64,000 nucleotides of DNA from Planoprotostelium fungivorum. Lineage: Eukaryota > Evosea > Variosea > Cavosteliida > Cavosteliaceae. Positions within the stretch are counted from its first letter, which is position 1, and each line of letters begins with the position of its first letter. This document shows, piece after piece, positions 23,213-35,393 of this stretch. The notes under the pieces were generated by a model that worked only from the letters and a program-made list of their open reading frames with translations, did no database searches and was not told the DNA's origin. The stretch covers positions 1 through 64,000 of the forward strand of contig MDYQ01000237.1 of NCBI GenBank assembly GCA_003024175.1, read 5' to 3'. The position numbers and the translations under genes were made by a program.

Positions 23213-26200
23213 ATGGGACGAGACGATCCTTCTGCCGATGAGCTGGCAGAATTCGTGACGAACAGAGATCAAGAGAACAAGAAAGGAATCGATGCTTTTG
23301 GAGGCGTAGACGGTCTCACCTCTTCTCTGAAGACAGATGCTAAGAATGGTTAGATCGAGGACGTCACGATTGGAAAATGATCGAGCCACAGGAATCGACG
23401 AGGGCTCAGTGGAAGAGAGAAAGAACAAGTACGGACCCAACTCCTTCCCAGAGAAACCACCCAAAGGGTTCTTCTCGTTTTGGTTCGATGCCTTGAAGGA
23501 CAAGACCCTCATTATCCTTATCATCGCTGCCATCGTATCTATCGCCCTCTCAGAGGCATTTCCAAACACAGAAGAAGGCGAAAGTCGAAAGTAGGATCTT
23601 TCCTCCGAGATCTTTTCTGATGTTTGAACAGGACTGGTTGGATCGAAGGAACAGCCATCTTGGTTGCCGTCCTCGTTGTCTCCGGCGTCACAGCTGGAAA
23701 TGATTGGTCGAAAGATAAGAAATTCAGACAACTCTCCGCCGCCAACGAAGATAGGAAGGTCAAAGTCATCAGAGGCGGCTCCGAAAAGGTGATTCACCTC
23801 TCCATCCACCATCATGGACGATCATTCCGATATCCATCTCATTTGATACAGGTTATCTCTTCTCTCGAAGTCGTCGTGGGAGACATAGTCGTCTTAGAGA
23901 CAGGAGATTTCATCCCGGCCGACATCTTCTTCGTCAAGGGACAACGTGAGGACTACACACTCACCATCCCATCTGATCATCCTCTATAGAATTGAGCGTC
24001 GACGAGGCAGCCATGACGGGCGAGCCAGAGGCCGTGCACAAGGGTAAAGAGGAGGACCCCTTCCTCCTCTCCGGCTGCATGGTCATGGAAGGAGGTGCCA
24101 GAGGTATCGCCATTGCCGTGGGAACGAGAAGTCAGTGGGGTAAGATCAGAGAGACCCTCCAGACAGAAGAGACAGACACACCCCTCCAAGAGAAGCTGGA
24201 GACACTGTCCGAGAACATCGGAAAGGCCGGTCTCGTCGCTGCTCTCATCACCCTCATCGTTCTTCTCATCCGAGTGAGATGTCGACATCGTGTCGACACA
24301 GATTGGAAATTTCTGACGAGGTGATAGTGGTCCGTAGAGCGTTTCGGTCAGGAGCCAGGAAAGAGCAAGGCGTGGAAATGGGGAGAGCTTTCCACTATCG
24401 TAAAATTTGTCATCACCGCCATCACCATCATCGTTGTGGCTGTACCTGAAGGTGAGCCATCACTCACACGGAGCGTACTGATACGTACGAGGTCTACCCC
24501 TGGCTGTCACCCTCGCCCTGGCTTACTCGATGGTTCAGATGATGAAAGATCAGAACCTCGTGAGACATCTTGCCGCCTGTGAGACCATGGGAGGTGCGAA
24601 CGCTATCTGCTCCGATAAGGTGAGACGACGATCTACAACGCGTGAGATAAACCTAAAACCCACAGACCGGTACATTGACTCAGAACCGAATGAAAGTCGT
24701 TCGACTGTGGATCGCCGGTGAGACGTACGACGAGGTGACATCCCCCAGAGATCTCTTGGAAAACTCACGTTACGTTTAGATCCCCAAGAAGGAAGAGATT
24801 GGCGCAGACAAGTCAGTCGATCTCCTCTGCAACGGTGCATGCATCAACTCTGCCGCTTACATCGAAGACGAAGAGAGTGACAACCCCAATTTCGTCGGTT
24901 CAAAGACAGATTGTGCCCTCTTGGGTCTATCCAGAAAGTTTGGCTACGATTACAAGAAGATCAGAGACGAACAACCCACTGATGCCGTCTACTCCTTCTC
25001 CTCGAAGAAGAAGAGAATGTCTTCCGCTGCCAAGGGAATCTACTACTGCAAGGGTGCCTCCGAGGTGAACGATAGAAGGGAGAGGATGAGAGGTGATGTC
25101 GGTAGGTCGTTCTCGAGCTCTGTGTCCAAGTGGTGGACAATAAGGACGGAGAGGAGAAGGATCTGTCGGATCAACAGAAGAAGGAATACTTGGACACCAT
25201 CCAAAACTGGGCTAGCCAGGGTCTCCGTACTCTGTGTCTCACCTACAAGGTGAGAAGAGAGAGACGGAGAGAAATTGATCGAGTGAATAGAAAGCATCGT
25301 CTAGCTTACCGAAAGAGGACAAGGAGGGTGAACAAGACAAGGACCTCATCCTCGTTGCCATCGTTGGTATCGAAGATCCTCTCAGACCCGAGGTGAGATA
25401 TTCTCTCGTTGTAGAGAGATTGAAGGGTGTTCAGGTGAAAGACTCTGTGAAGGTGTGCCAGAAGGCAGGAATCACGGTCAGAATGTTGACGGGAGACAAC
25501 TTATTGACCGCAAAGAGCATCGGTAAGCAGTGTGGTATCCTCACTGACGGGGGTGTTGCCCTAGAGGGACCCAAGTTCAGACAGATGTCTGAGGCTGAGA
25601 TGGACGAAGTCATTCCAAAGTTACAGATCATCGCCAGGTATCTCATCATTCACAATCATTCTTCATCTCTCACAATCATTCTTCATCTCTCACAATCATT
25701 CTTCATCTCTCACAATCATTCTTCATCCATTATCATGTGTGTATCAATGAACGAACGGTACAGATGTTCACCAGAGGACAAGTTGGTGCTCGTCAAGAGA
25801 CTCCGATTCCTAGGTGGTGTCGTTGCTGTCACTGGTGATGGAACCAACGACGCTCCTGCACTCAAAGAGGCTGATGTCGGTTTCGCTATGGGTATTGCAG
25901 GAACTGAGGTGATTCATCTCATCATCATCTCCATCTCATCATCCATCTTCTCATCGTCATCCATCTCATCATCATCTTCTCATCATCACACTTTCTCACA
26001 CCACATCAGGTAGCCAAAGATGCTTGTGACATCGTCCTATTAGACGACAATTTCTCCTCCATCGAGAAGGCCGTTCTGTGGGGCAGAAATGTCTACTACT
26101 CCATCCAAAAGTTCATCCAATTCCAATTGACCGTCAACGTCGTCGCCGTCACCGTGGCATTCATCGGTGCCTGCATCGGAGACGATTCTCCTCTCAAGGC

Positions 26201-27221
26201 CATCCAGCTGCTGTGGGTCAACCTCATCATGGACACTTTTGCCGCCCTCGCCTTGGCCACAGAGAAGCCACAACCAGAGCTGATGGAAAAGAAGCCACAC
26301 GGAAGGAGTGCGAGGCTCATCACGTTGAGGATGTGGAGGTGATGCTGACTGGTGATGATGAATCTGACGAGCATCTTCAGATTCATTCTCTTCCACGCTG
26401 TCTTTCAACTGGGAGTCATGTTCTTCATTCTGAAGGGCCTCGAGGTCGTTCCCAACATCAACTTCCCCAACCCCGAGTTGAAAGAGAAGGAGAACACAAG
26501 GTTGAGACAGACCATACTCTTCAACACCTTTGTCTTCTGTCAGCTGTTCAACGAGATCAACGCGAGGAGACTGAACAACGAGAAGAACATCTTCTCTCAC
26601 ATCTTCAGCAACTGGATCTTCCTCGCTATCTTCTTCGTCACGGCAGGAGTGCAGGCACTCTTGGTCTGTTTCGGTGAGTCCTTTGCGGAGACGGAGCCTC
26701 TCGATTGGAGGCAGTGGGGTTTCTGTCTCGGTGTCGCTCTCATCGAGATCCCCTGGGGTGAGTCATCACCATCATCACCTTCACCTCTGTGACATCGTCT
26801 TCACCATCTTCACCTCTGTGGCATCACCATCATCATCATCATGATGTCGTGTAGCTGATGACATCAGGTTTCCTCATCAAGTTCATTCCCATCCCCGACG
26901 AGCCCGCAGGAACGGAGGCAGACAACCGAAGATCTGTCGAGGACGAGAGAGGATCTGAGACGCAGCCCCTCCTCAAGAGAGAGAGACAGCCCTCCTTCAG
27001 TGCCTTTGGAAACGAGCCCGACCTCGAGGCGGGACACAGAGGTGAGTCATCACGATGACGATGGACACAAGATCGTCCTCTTTATCATCATCATCATGAT
27101 GTTGTGTGTGGATGGAAGGACTGAAGAGGAACAGGAAAAGGGTGGGACAAGGTCAGATCGAATGTTATGCCCAAGCTGCGTGTTGTTTCTGCCCTCAGGA
27201 GAGGAGGAAGACACCCGGTGA
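23213..27221 (+). CDS. Plasma-membrane-type (P2B) Ca2+-transporting ATPase
   Basis: A P-type calcium pump. It begins [14 protein letters not shown] and is interrupted by about a dozen short introns. Motifs in order: [20 protein letters not shown]; first membrane pair; [20 protein letters not shown] (actuator domain) and [19 protein letters not shown]3-4 with [37 protein letters not shown], whose phosphorylated Asp lies in DKTGT, joined across an intron at 24618; [96 protein letters not shown]; and [20 protein letters not shown] (membrane helices). It ends with a short acidic cytoplasmic tail. The tail is shorter than the calmodulin-binding tails of animal PMCAs, and I see no calmodulin site in it. 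Confidence 0.95.
25651..25728 (+). repeat. Intronic 20-bp tandem repeat
   Basis: Four near-perfect copies of a 20-bp unit (cacaatcattcttcatctct) occupy most of a Ca2+-ATPase intron between the exons ending IIAR and starting CSPEDK. Other introns in the gene are enriched in CATCA triplets, from which this repeat may have arisen. Confidence 0.9.
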
Positions 27222-27291
27222 AGATCCAACTGAGCTTATCGAGGACCTCATCCCTCGCTACCAATCTATAATCAATACACACACTCTACGA

Positions 27292-27345
27292 TTCTTCTCC
27301 TCTCCTTCTTCTCCTCTTCTCCTCCTTCTCTTCTTCTTCTCTTGC
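27292..27345 (+). repeat. Polypyrimidine (TTC/TCC) tract
   Basis: An almost unbroken run of C and T, mostly TCT/TCC triplets, lies between the Ca2+-ATPase stop and the receptor-kinase start. It may mark the promoter of the downstream gene; similar CT-rich leaders precede other genes here. Confidence 0.6.
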
Positions 27346-27452
27346 ATGAGCAATCGTTCTTCGACCTCTGGATCTTTCGTCTTGCCTTTCTGACAGGTTC
27401 TGCGGGATGTTGTGCGCGTCAAGTTTCATTCTTCACACAGCGCTTATCTCGC

Positions 27453-30400
27453 GATGAGACGGGAGTGCTGCATCCTCCTACTCCTTATCTTTACAGGATG
27501 TGCAGGGAGTGAGTGTTCTTCTGTCTTCTTATCTGACTGGAAAAGTTAGCATCAGCGCGAGCTCAAAACAGACATTCGGTGATAGCATAAACAGAACGGT
27601 GACTATCACTGGGTCTGGCTTCTCTGCGAAAGGCGTGACTCTGCGTCTCGGTGATACTTGGATAGCTGGCACGGACTATCCTAATTATGATTTCCCCAAT
27701 TCACCCTTCACCGCCACGCAGCAGGATTGTTATTTTAGTTGCCTGAATCACACAACATGTGAGGACGTGCTTTCGTGTCATCATTTAATCTGATTCGATC
27801 GAATGCAGCCAATCCAGCTTGTGTGTTCTCTGTGTGGGCTCCCGATTCATCATTCTGTTGGATGAAGACCGCCATCAACTCCTTCAATTATCCAGCCGAT
27901 CAGCGCGTCGCTCTCTTTTTGAGTGGGATATACATGCAGCCCACCATCATCAGCGACACATCCATCTCTCTCGCTCTTCCCGCGTGGGGTGGCAGTAACA
28001 TCAGGGTGTGTCATCCACCTTCTCGGACATTCACGATGGAAGCTCAATTTCCTTCAAGGTTACCATCTGTGCGGGAGGCAACAACTGTGACACGGCTGCC
28101 CTCTATAATTACCCAGGTTTGTTACAACATCGAATTCTGCCACATCTTGTAGATGCTAAAGACATGGATAGCATCAACCATCACGAGCATCAGTTCTACG
28201 ATGATTCCAAGCAACGGATCCATCGTGACCATACAAGGAACGAATCTATTGTATTATGCATCACCCGCCAGCGTCTCCGCTGGAGGCTATCCCTGTAACA
28301 TATTATCTATCTCTTCCTCTTCCATCGTCTGTCAGTGGGCTCCCGGTGAGTCCAATCGTTCAAAGTAGAGGCGTAGAGGATAAATCGTCTGACTCCTGCA
28401 GGTCAGGGACAACAATACAATCTCTCCGTCGTGATAGCCGGTATACAAGCATCAGGAACCAGCAATTATAAGATCTCATATTACAGTGAGCGTTCATGAT
28501 GATGATGATGATGATCACCTGATCGAGACAGGGGGACCCTGTTACGTTGCGACTCCAAATAATATCACCGACGGTGAGTCGAATGAGAAAGGAGAGATGC
28601 AGAGATTGAGTGGTCATCAGCTTTGGGTTTCATGAGGAACGAGAGTATGTGGAAGGACGTGACTCTCAATATGACCACCGGCTCTTACAACGACATCTCC
28701 ATTAACTTGGTAGGAAAGAGCAGCTTGACCGTCAACGTTCAGAATCTGGCCGCGTCGAGTCTGATGAAGACCAATCTACAATCGAATATCGCGGTCACCT
28801 TTAACGATTTCTACGTCAACACGGTGAGTGAAGGGAGAATACAACAGAGTGATCGTACACAGGTTCTCAATGTGGTGGCTCCTGCGATTTCTTTCTTAGG
28901 ATCGTTCATCAATATACCACCCGGTGGTGAGCCATTCTCCAGGGTTGAACGTATCTTGACCTCTTCCACAGTCCAGATGTCTTTGACAGCATCAAGTTCA
29001 ATTACGTTGAGTCAATGCACCATCACGGGAAGCAGTGAGTGTGACTTCAAACATCAAAATGACGAGAGAAGATACCCCATTCAGCGTCACCAGTCCTTCT
29101 TTCTCTATGACCAACAGCACGACGAGCGGGAACACCGGACCCCTCTTCTCCTTTCAATCCGGCACGAACAGTATCTTCATCACAGATTCATCGTATCAGT
29201 TCTTCAGCGGACAATACATGATCTCCATACGTGAGCTTCCTCCTCTCTATCTTTCTCACTCTCTCAGCCTCTGGTATCAGTTCGGTCACCCTTCGAAATA
29301 ACGCCTTCCTCATCTCCAACGGAGCCATCAACGTCTTATCTCCAGCGATCTTCCAAGGAAATAACGTCAACTTGGTCACATCGTTGAACACCCCCATCGT
29401 CACACTCTACGGTGGTTCTGTCTTCCAAAACAAGTTCACCTTGTGTACGGCCTCGAATACCAGCGTCTTGTACAACGCTAACGGAAACGTGAGTCATCGT
29501 GATGGTTCTCTCTCATCGATTCAGTTAAATCTGTATCTCAATGCGTGGACGACCAACCAAGCCACGGTGGGCGTGCTCCATGCGGTGAAGAGTCAGATGA
29601 ATGTGAAGGGAGACCGATTCTTTGGTACAAATGGGTGAAGATCTCTATTCTCAGATGGAAGAATAGACTGATGGTCAGTAGAATCAACGTACAGGTCGGA
29701 AGCAGCACCTTATCCATCGATTCGTGTTATTTCCAGTCCACCTCTTCTTACGATGTGTTTGTCCAATCTGACTCGACGGCCAACATCACAAACAGTCGAT
29801 TCACCCTGAACTCCTTCTCCCAAGGGTTTGTCATCATTCTCAATCGATTTCTCATGCATCAGTACACCCATCGTCAACTGATCGATCATCCATCATCACC
29901 ACTCATCCACTCACCAGTTCTGTCGTTCTCTCATACGGAGGAATGATCACCAATTCCTCGTTCGATCAGAACAATCTCGGTGTCGTCTCGGGCGGTCCAC
30001 TCTCCCTCGTCGGTAACAATTTCACTCGACACAGAGACACGGCCGTCACGCTGAAAGGTGCCTCACTCCACGATGAAAACTGTCTCTACATCGGAAACAA
30101 CGGAGGGGCCATTCTACTCCACGGAAATCTGACTTCCATCGGAAGTTCGTTCGAGAACAACATGGGAACAGACGGTGCAGCGATATCGGCTGAGGGATCG
30201 AGCACGAACGATCGATTCGAGGTCAACTATGGGAGATTTGGAGGAAATGCGGCGGGAAGATCAGGAGGAGCGGTGAAGGTGAGTCATCTCATCCATTCAT
30301 ACACCTCACATCGTCTCTTTATGATACACACTCATCACTCATCGATCTCGTGACAATTCGAATGGAATATCATCGAATCGTTCTCTCGTGATTGGAAGTA

Positions 30401-33400
30401 TAGATCGGAGGAGTGTATCGAGATGTGATCTTGAACGATGGTCTATTTGTTTCCAACAACGCTGGAAAGGATGGAGGAACCATCGAAATCGGTGACGACT
30501 GTACGGTGACGAACGGTATTCAGATGCGATCCCTCTCTGTGATCGAAGGTTCCGCTGGAGGTGGAGGTGGAGCCATTCACATCACGGGTCCGTCTCGTAC
30601 TCATCAGAGGAGAAACTAAATTACGAACAGGCACAGTTGGGGGACCCATCAGCTTGTTCAACATCACGGGAAGGGGTTTCACTGCGACTCAGGGCGGGTT
30701 CATGATGTTGATCACAAAGAACACCATCGTATCCATCGATTCCATATCCGTTCAAGATTCGTCCTCTCTGTTAGGTGAGACGACCTTGTATCTTCATTCA
30801 TCTGAAGATATGTTAAGGAGGTGCCATTTACCTAGTGGGTGGGTCATCCAGCCCCGTCGATCTCTTCTTGAGTGATGTACATATGATCAACAACTCGGCC
30901 ACGGTGAGTCACAGACGATACGAAGAGGATCGATCTGTACCGATCGTAAATTGACGCGTGTACAGGTGATCGGAGGAGGATTGTACGTGGATGGGAACGT
31001 CGACACACTGTCGATTACAGGTGGAAACGTCACGGAGAATTCGTGTGCTCTCACGGGGGCCGGAATCGTTCTGGCCTACACATCCAAGCACAATCTCGTC
31101 CGCATCGACGGTGTTTCGTTCTACAACAACTCGGCTCAATCGGGTGCCGGCATCTGTATCTTAGGAACCATCTACAACAACATCACTCTCTCCAATTCGA
31201 TCATGTCTCATCATTCCTCACAGAGAGGTAAGACGAGTCTATGAGATGTCATTGACAAGGAAAGGTTCTGCCTTCTACATCGACAAGAGTTCGAACGTGG
31301 AGATCATCAACACCCTCTTTGATCACAACAGAGCCGCCACCGACGGGGGTGCAGCCCTCTTTCAAGGTGAATCGATCACCCAATGAGATGGCTGAGATGC
31401 GAGTAGGGAATAACAATCGCCTGACCATGACGAACACATCGTGGGTCAGCAATACGGCCATCAACGGAGGCAGTCTCTTCTTGTTGGGCGGATGGAAGAG
31501 CGTCGATTTGACTCAATTTAACGCCATGAGTAATTCTGCCTCCCTCGGTGCGGCCGTATACATCTCTCAGGGAGTCACGGACAGCATCACCATCACCCAA
31601 TCCACACTCAATCGTAATCGCGTCACCAGCCAGGGTGCTGCCATCTACCTCGTCACCGACAGGTTCGTCACTCACATCTATTCCTTCCCCTAAATAGACA
31701 CACAGCAATGTCACCGTGGTGGACAGCACGTTGAACGACAACGTGGCCGGAATATCGGCAGCCCTCTACACCACATCGTCCACGGGTGAATCTTCCGTTC
31801 ATCTGATCAACTGTACTCTGTCCGGAAACAGCGCGAAAGATGCAGCTGCCTTCAAAGCAGACGGTACCTATCGTTCATTCACGGTGAGTTCTTATCACTC
31901 ACACCTTTATGAACTGTCCACAGATGACCAACCTCGATGTGAGTTTCAGCACGTCGAGCACGTCGAGCGCCATCGTTCTATACACCACATCAGAGTCCAT
32001 CGACATCATCGGGGGAATCTTCTCCAGCAACCAGGGAAGGCAGGGTGCAGCCTTCCAGCATCCACCTTATTACACCACGGGAAGGCTTCGATTCGAAGGT
32101 GTCGTCTTCACGAACAACAGCGTACTCGAGGGGGGACAGGGTGGAGCCGTCAGCGTGTTGGGTCAAGTGGACGTCGTACAACTGAACGAAAACGATTTCT
32201 CATCCAACTCGGCCAGGGAGGGAGGAGGAGCTATCTATCTCAACTCTCCCAACCGAGTGAACATCACCGGAGGGACTGTGACGAATTGCACCACGTCCAA
32301 TTCAGACGGTGGAGGTATTCTCGTGCAAGGGAGAGTGAGCTCCATCACCATCAACTCGACCTCCTTCTCCTCTTGTTCGGCTCCATCTGGATCTGGTGGT
32401 GCCCTTATGTACGCGGGAACGATCGCGTCTGTTACCGTGGATCACTGTAACTTCACCGCGAACAACGCCTCCTACGGTGAAGATTAACGTGGAGGTTGGA
32501 ATACTGAACATCAAATAGGAGGATCGATGCAGATGACCACCAGTGTGATGAACCAGAAGAGAGATAACGCTCGGACTACCGCAGTCGTTCGATCTTCTTC
32601 CTTCACATCCAACACGGCCACCACCTCGGGAGGCAGTTTGTATCTCGTCAACAGCGGCGATCCACAGTCCATCACCTTGACCGATAACGACTTTGAGAGT
32701 AACACTTCACCTCAAGGTGACGTATCTCTCTCCGGTTCTGCCACCATGATCGACGATCGCGTCACGAGTGGGGTGAGTTCCACGTGATGGTCAGGAGAGA
32801 ATGACACGATCATGCAGAGTGTCTACATCGGTCCATCCAGTCGATTGAACGTCGTGGGAGGTTCTTACTCTGCGTTCGTTTTAGCTGGTAGCACGAGCTT
32901 ACTCTATGCGAGCTCCATGGATATCCAATCGATCATCTCGTGTCCAGTTGGGCAGAAGGCAGGCAACGTCAGCGGAGGTGAATCTTTCCTCTTCTCTCAC
33001 GCTGACCTTCATCTCAGCGTCAGGATGTGTCGATGTGGCCTCTAATGATCCTTCTAACACCAATGCCAAGAGTGACCCCATCTTGCCATTGGGTGGAATC
33101 ATAGGTGAGACGAAGAAGAAGGAGAGAATTGAATCGATCAGGTATCGCTGTGGGAGGAGGAATTCTCCTCATCGCGTTGGCTCTGATCATCATCATCGTT
33201 GTGGTGAGGAGCAGAAGGAAGCAGGCCATCCAATCCTTTGAATTGGTGGATATGTCCAAGCTGAATCTAGAGCCAGCCAAGAAATCGATCATCGACTTTG
33301 ACGTGAGACATTCACCTGTGATGACGATTGAATGATCTGTAAAGGACATCAAGGACATGAAGATCATAGGTCATGGTGCTTTCGGTGTGGTGTACAGCGC

Positions 33401-34639
33401 TTATTGGAGAGAAACGAAAGTTGCGGTGAGGAATCGTCAGGAGAAATTGTGAGGAGATAGTGACACGAAGTAGGTGAAGCAGATTCGAAGCGATTTCATC
33501 ACCACGGATCAACTGAGGGACTTCTTGTGAGTTGCACGAAGAGATAACAAATGATGACCACAATGCAGGAGTGAAGTGGCTATCCTTCAGAACCTTAGAC
33601 CCCATCCCAACGTTGGTGAGTTGATCCTCTACCCTCCCTCCCTTATCTCTGTCAGTTTTATTCTTGGGTGTATCGTTCCCTCCCTAAACCCCTCGCCATC
33701 ATCACCGGTGCGTAATACCCTGAATCAAAACGTTCGATTGACCGACCCTCAGAATTTTGTGACGGAGGATCTCTGTACAGTGAGTTCATCTAGACATCGA
33801 TCACAATTGATCCTCCTTCAGCTTATCTGAGATCGAATGACGTACCCTATCGAATCAAGAAGGATATGATGATCGGCATCGCTGGGTGGGTCTATGTTTC
33901 GTCTCATCACTCACGTTCGACAGAGGAATGATTCACCTCCACGCAGAAGGTGTCATCCACAGAGATCTCGCCGTGAGAAACATCCTACTGACAAAGTCCC
34001 TCGAGCCCAAAGTGAGCGACTTTGGATTATCCAGAACATCCGATGAGGGCAGTGACGGTGGAGAGACGAAATCAGACATGGGTCCAGTGAAATGGTGCCG
34101 AACGATCCGTTCGATTGGAACTGACGAGCTCAGGATGGCTCCCGAGGCCATGACTCACAGGACTTACTCTTCGAAGTCGGACGGTGAGGTGGAAACGGTT
34201 GATGGATGCTGAACGGTGCAGTCTGGTCGTTTGGCGTGTTGTGCTGGGAGATCTGTACGGTGCAGGATCCTTGGGCTGGATACCAAGTGATGGAGGTGTG
34301 AAATGTCACGTGATGTGGACGATGATGTGACCGATGAAGGTGGCCACGATGGTGTGCACACAGAACAAGACTCTCTCACTTCCTCTCGGTTGTGCAGACG
34401 AGACAGTTTTGCACGTGATGGAGAGATGTTGGCAGAGGCAGCCTGAAGACCGACCGAGCATGAAAGAGATCTTCGCGTGGTTGTTGGGAGAGAAGCTGGA
34501 GAAGACGAAGGAGGAACCTCTTCCACCACATTCGAATAGCCCCCTCCAGATTGAGTACGGTCTTTTGATGATGAGCGTTCTTTCTGACATGAACAGTACC
34601 CACTACAGCAGGATCACCACCAACGAAAACATGAGATAA
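27453..34639 (+). CDS. Receptor-like TKL/tyrosine-like kinase with IPT and beta-helix ectodomain
   Basis: A single-pass receptor kinase. The ATG at 27453 opens a signal peptide (MRRECCILLLLIFTGCAG). Next come IPT/TIG-like domains (RTVTITGSGFSAKGVTLRLG; a second near 28170-28350 with IVTIQGTNLLYY). From about 28620 to 33000 there are many Asn/Ser/Gly-rich repeats of the pectate-lyase/polymorphic-outer-membrane type: each has an N-x-S/A core, a GGA(I/V) turn and an N(N/S)SA segment (SGGAVKV, NNGGAILLHG, GGALMYAG). One membrane helix (GIAVGGGILLIALALIIIIV) and a basic stop-transfer lie near 33140-33230. The kinase has IIGHGAFGVVYSAY, KVAVKQIRSD, MIHLHAEGVIHRDLAVRNIL, KVSDFGLSR, GPVKWMAPEAMTH and RCWQRQPEDRPSMKEI, ending NENMR. 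HRDLAVRN is tyrosine-kinase-like. Sequons are plentiful. Ligand unknown. Confidence 0.9.
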
Positions 34640-35393
34640 TAGAAAATACTTTGTTCTTATGTCAACACCCAAACGCTGGAATTTTCTTTGTTTTAATCGG
34701 CTAATTAAATTCAAACACACCAGTGTCGACACACCATGCAAGATGTTCTCTCAAACGTCCCTCATTCTATCCTCCTGCACGTCCTGAGATCTTGCCTTGA
34801 GATTGGTGATGGTCAGCGCCAGCCCAATTGAATCGAAACTTCTAAATTGTTCTATCTGATGACGGATAACACCTCTCGCTTGGATGGTGATCTGATCTGA
34901 TCTGTGACCCAAGACAACTGTACGGATTCCTCACAGGGAGTGTGATAGCGAGATCCTGACTGGAACTGGATGACCTGCGCCACATCGGCAGAAGAAGGCA
35001 GCGAGTCCAGGGGAGAAAGCGATGGAATGAATCCCTACATGATCTCTTGAGCACTCCAAGTACGGAGGAGAAGGAGAGGTTGCGGCGAGACGCGAAATGT
35101 TTGCGAGATGGATGAGGTACATGAGTCTGACGTAGAGGTGAGGTGCGATGCAGGCGAGGTGAGAAGGGGGGAAATGATATATGAGGGAATGATGTGGAGA
35201 AGAGGGTGAGGACGGGGCGGGAATTGAGCGCTGGGTGCCGGATTGGTGTCGAGTCGTAATTTCAATGGGATTTTATTGTTCAGCAGTTTCCTTGGAACTG
35301 AGAAGATTTCCTTCTCGGACCACATCAGCGACATCCATCTGTTCATTTGAGCACGTAAGAACGAAACCACCAGACTATCTCATCGCAGAGACG
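34640..35393. other. Intergenic region with possible small minus-strand gene or upstream exon
   Basis: 754 bp with no firmly supported gene. On the minus strand an open segment from about 35030 to 34852 reads plausibly (SADVAQVIQFQSGSRYHTPC, then WVTDQIRSPSKREVLSVIR before a stop), possibly preceded by a small intron, but I find no start codon or family. On the plus strand an exon-like frame (from about 35268, MGFYCSAVSLELRRFPSRTT) ends at a good GTAAGA donor joined to CAG just before the ankyrin-kinase ATG, so this may be that gene's first exon or a 5' UTR intron. Confidence 0.3.

Noticed and set aside
26040-26600. 186-codon frame antisense to the Ca2+-ATPase membrane region
   Set aside because: Lies opposite conserved pump motifs on the plus strand and has no family character.
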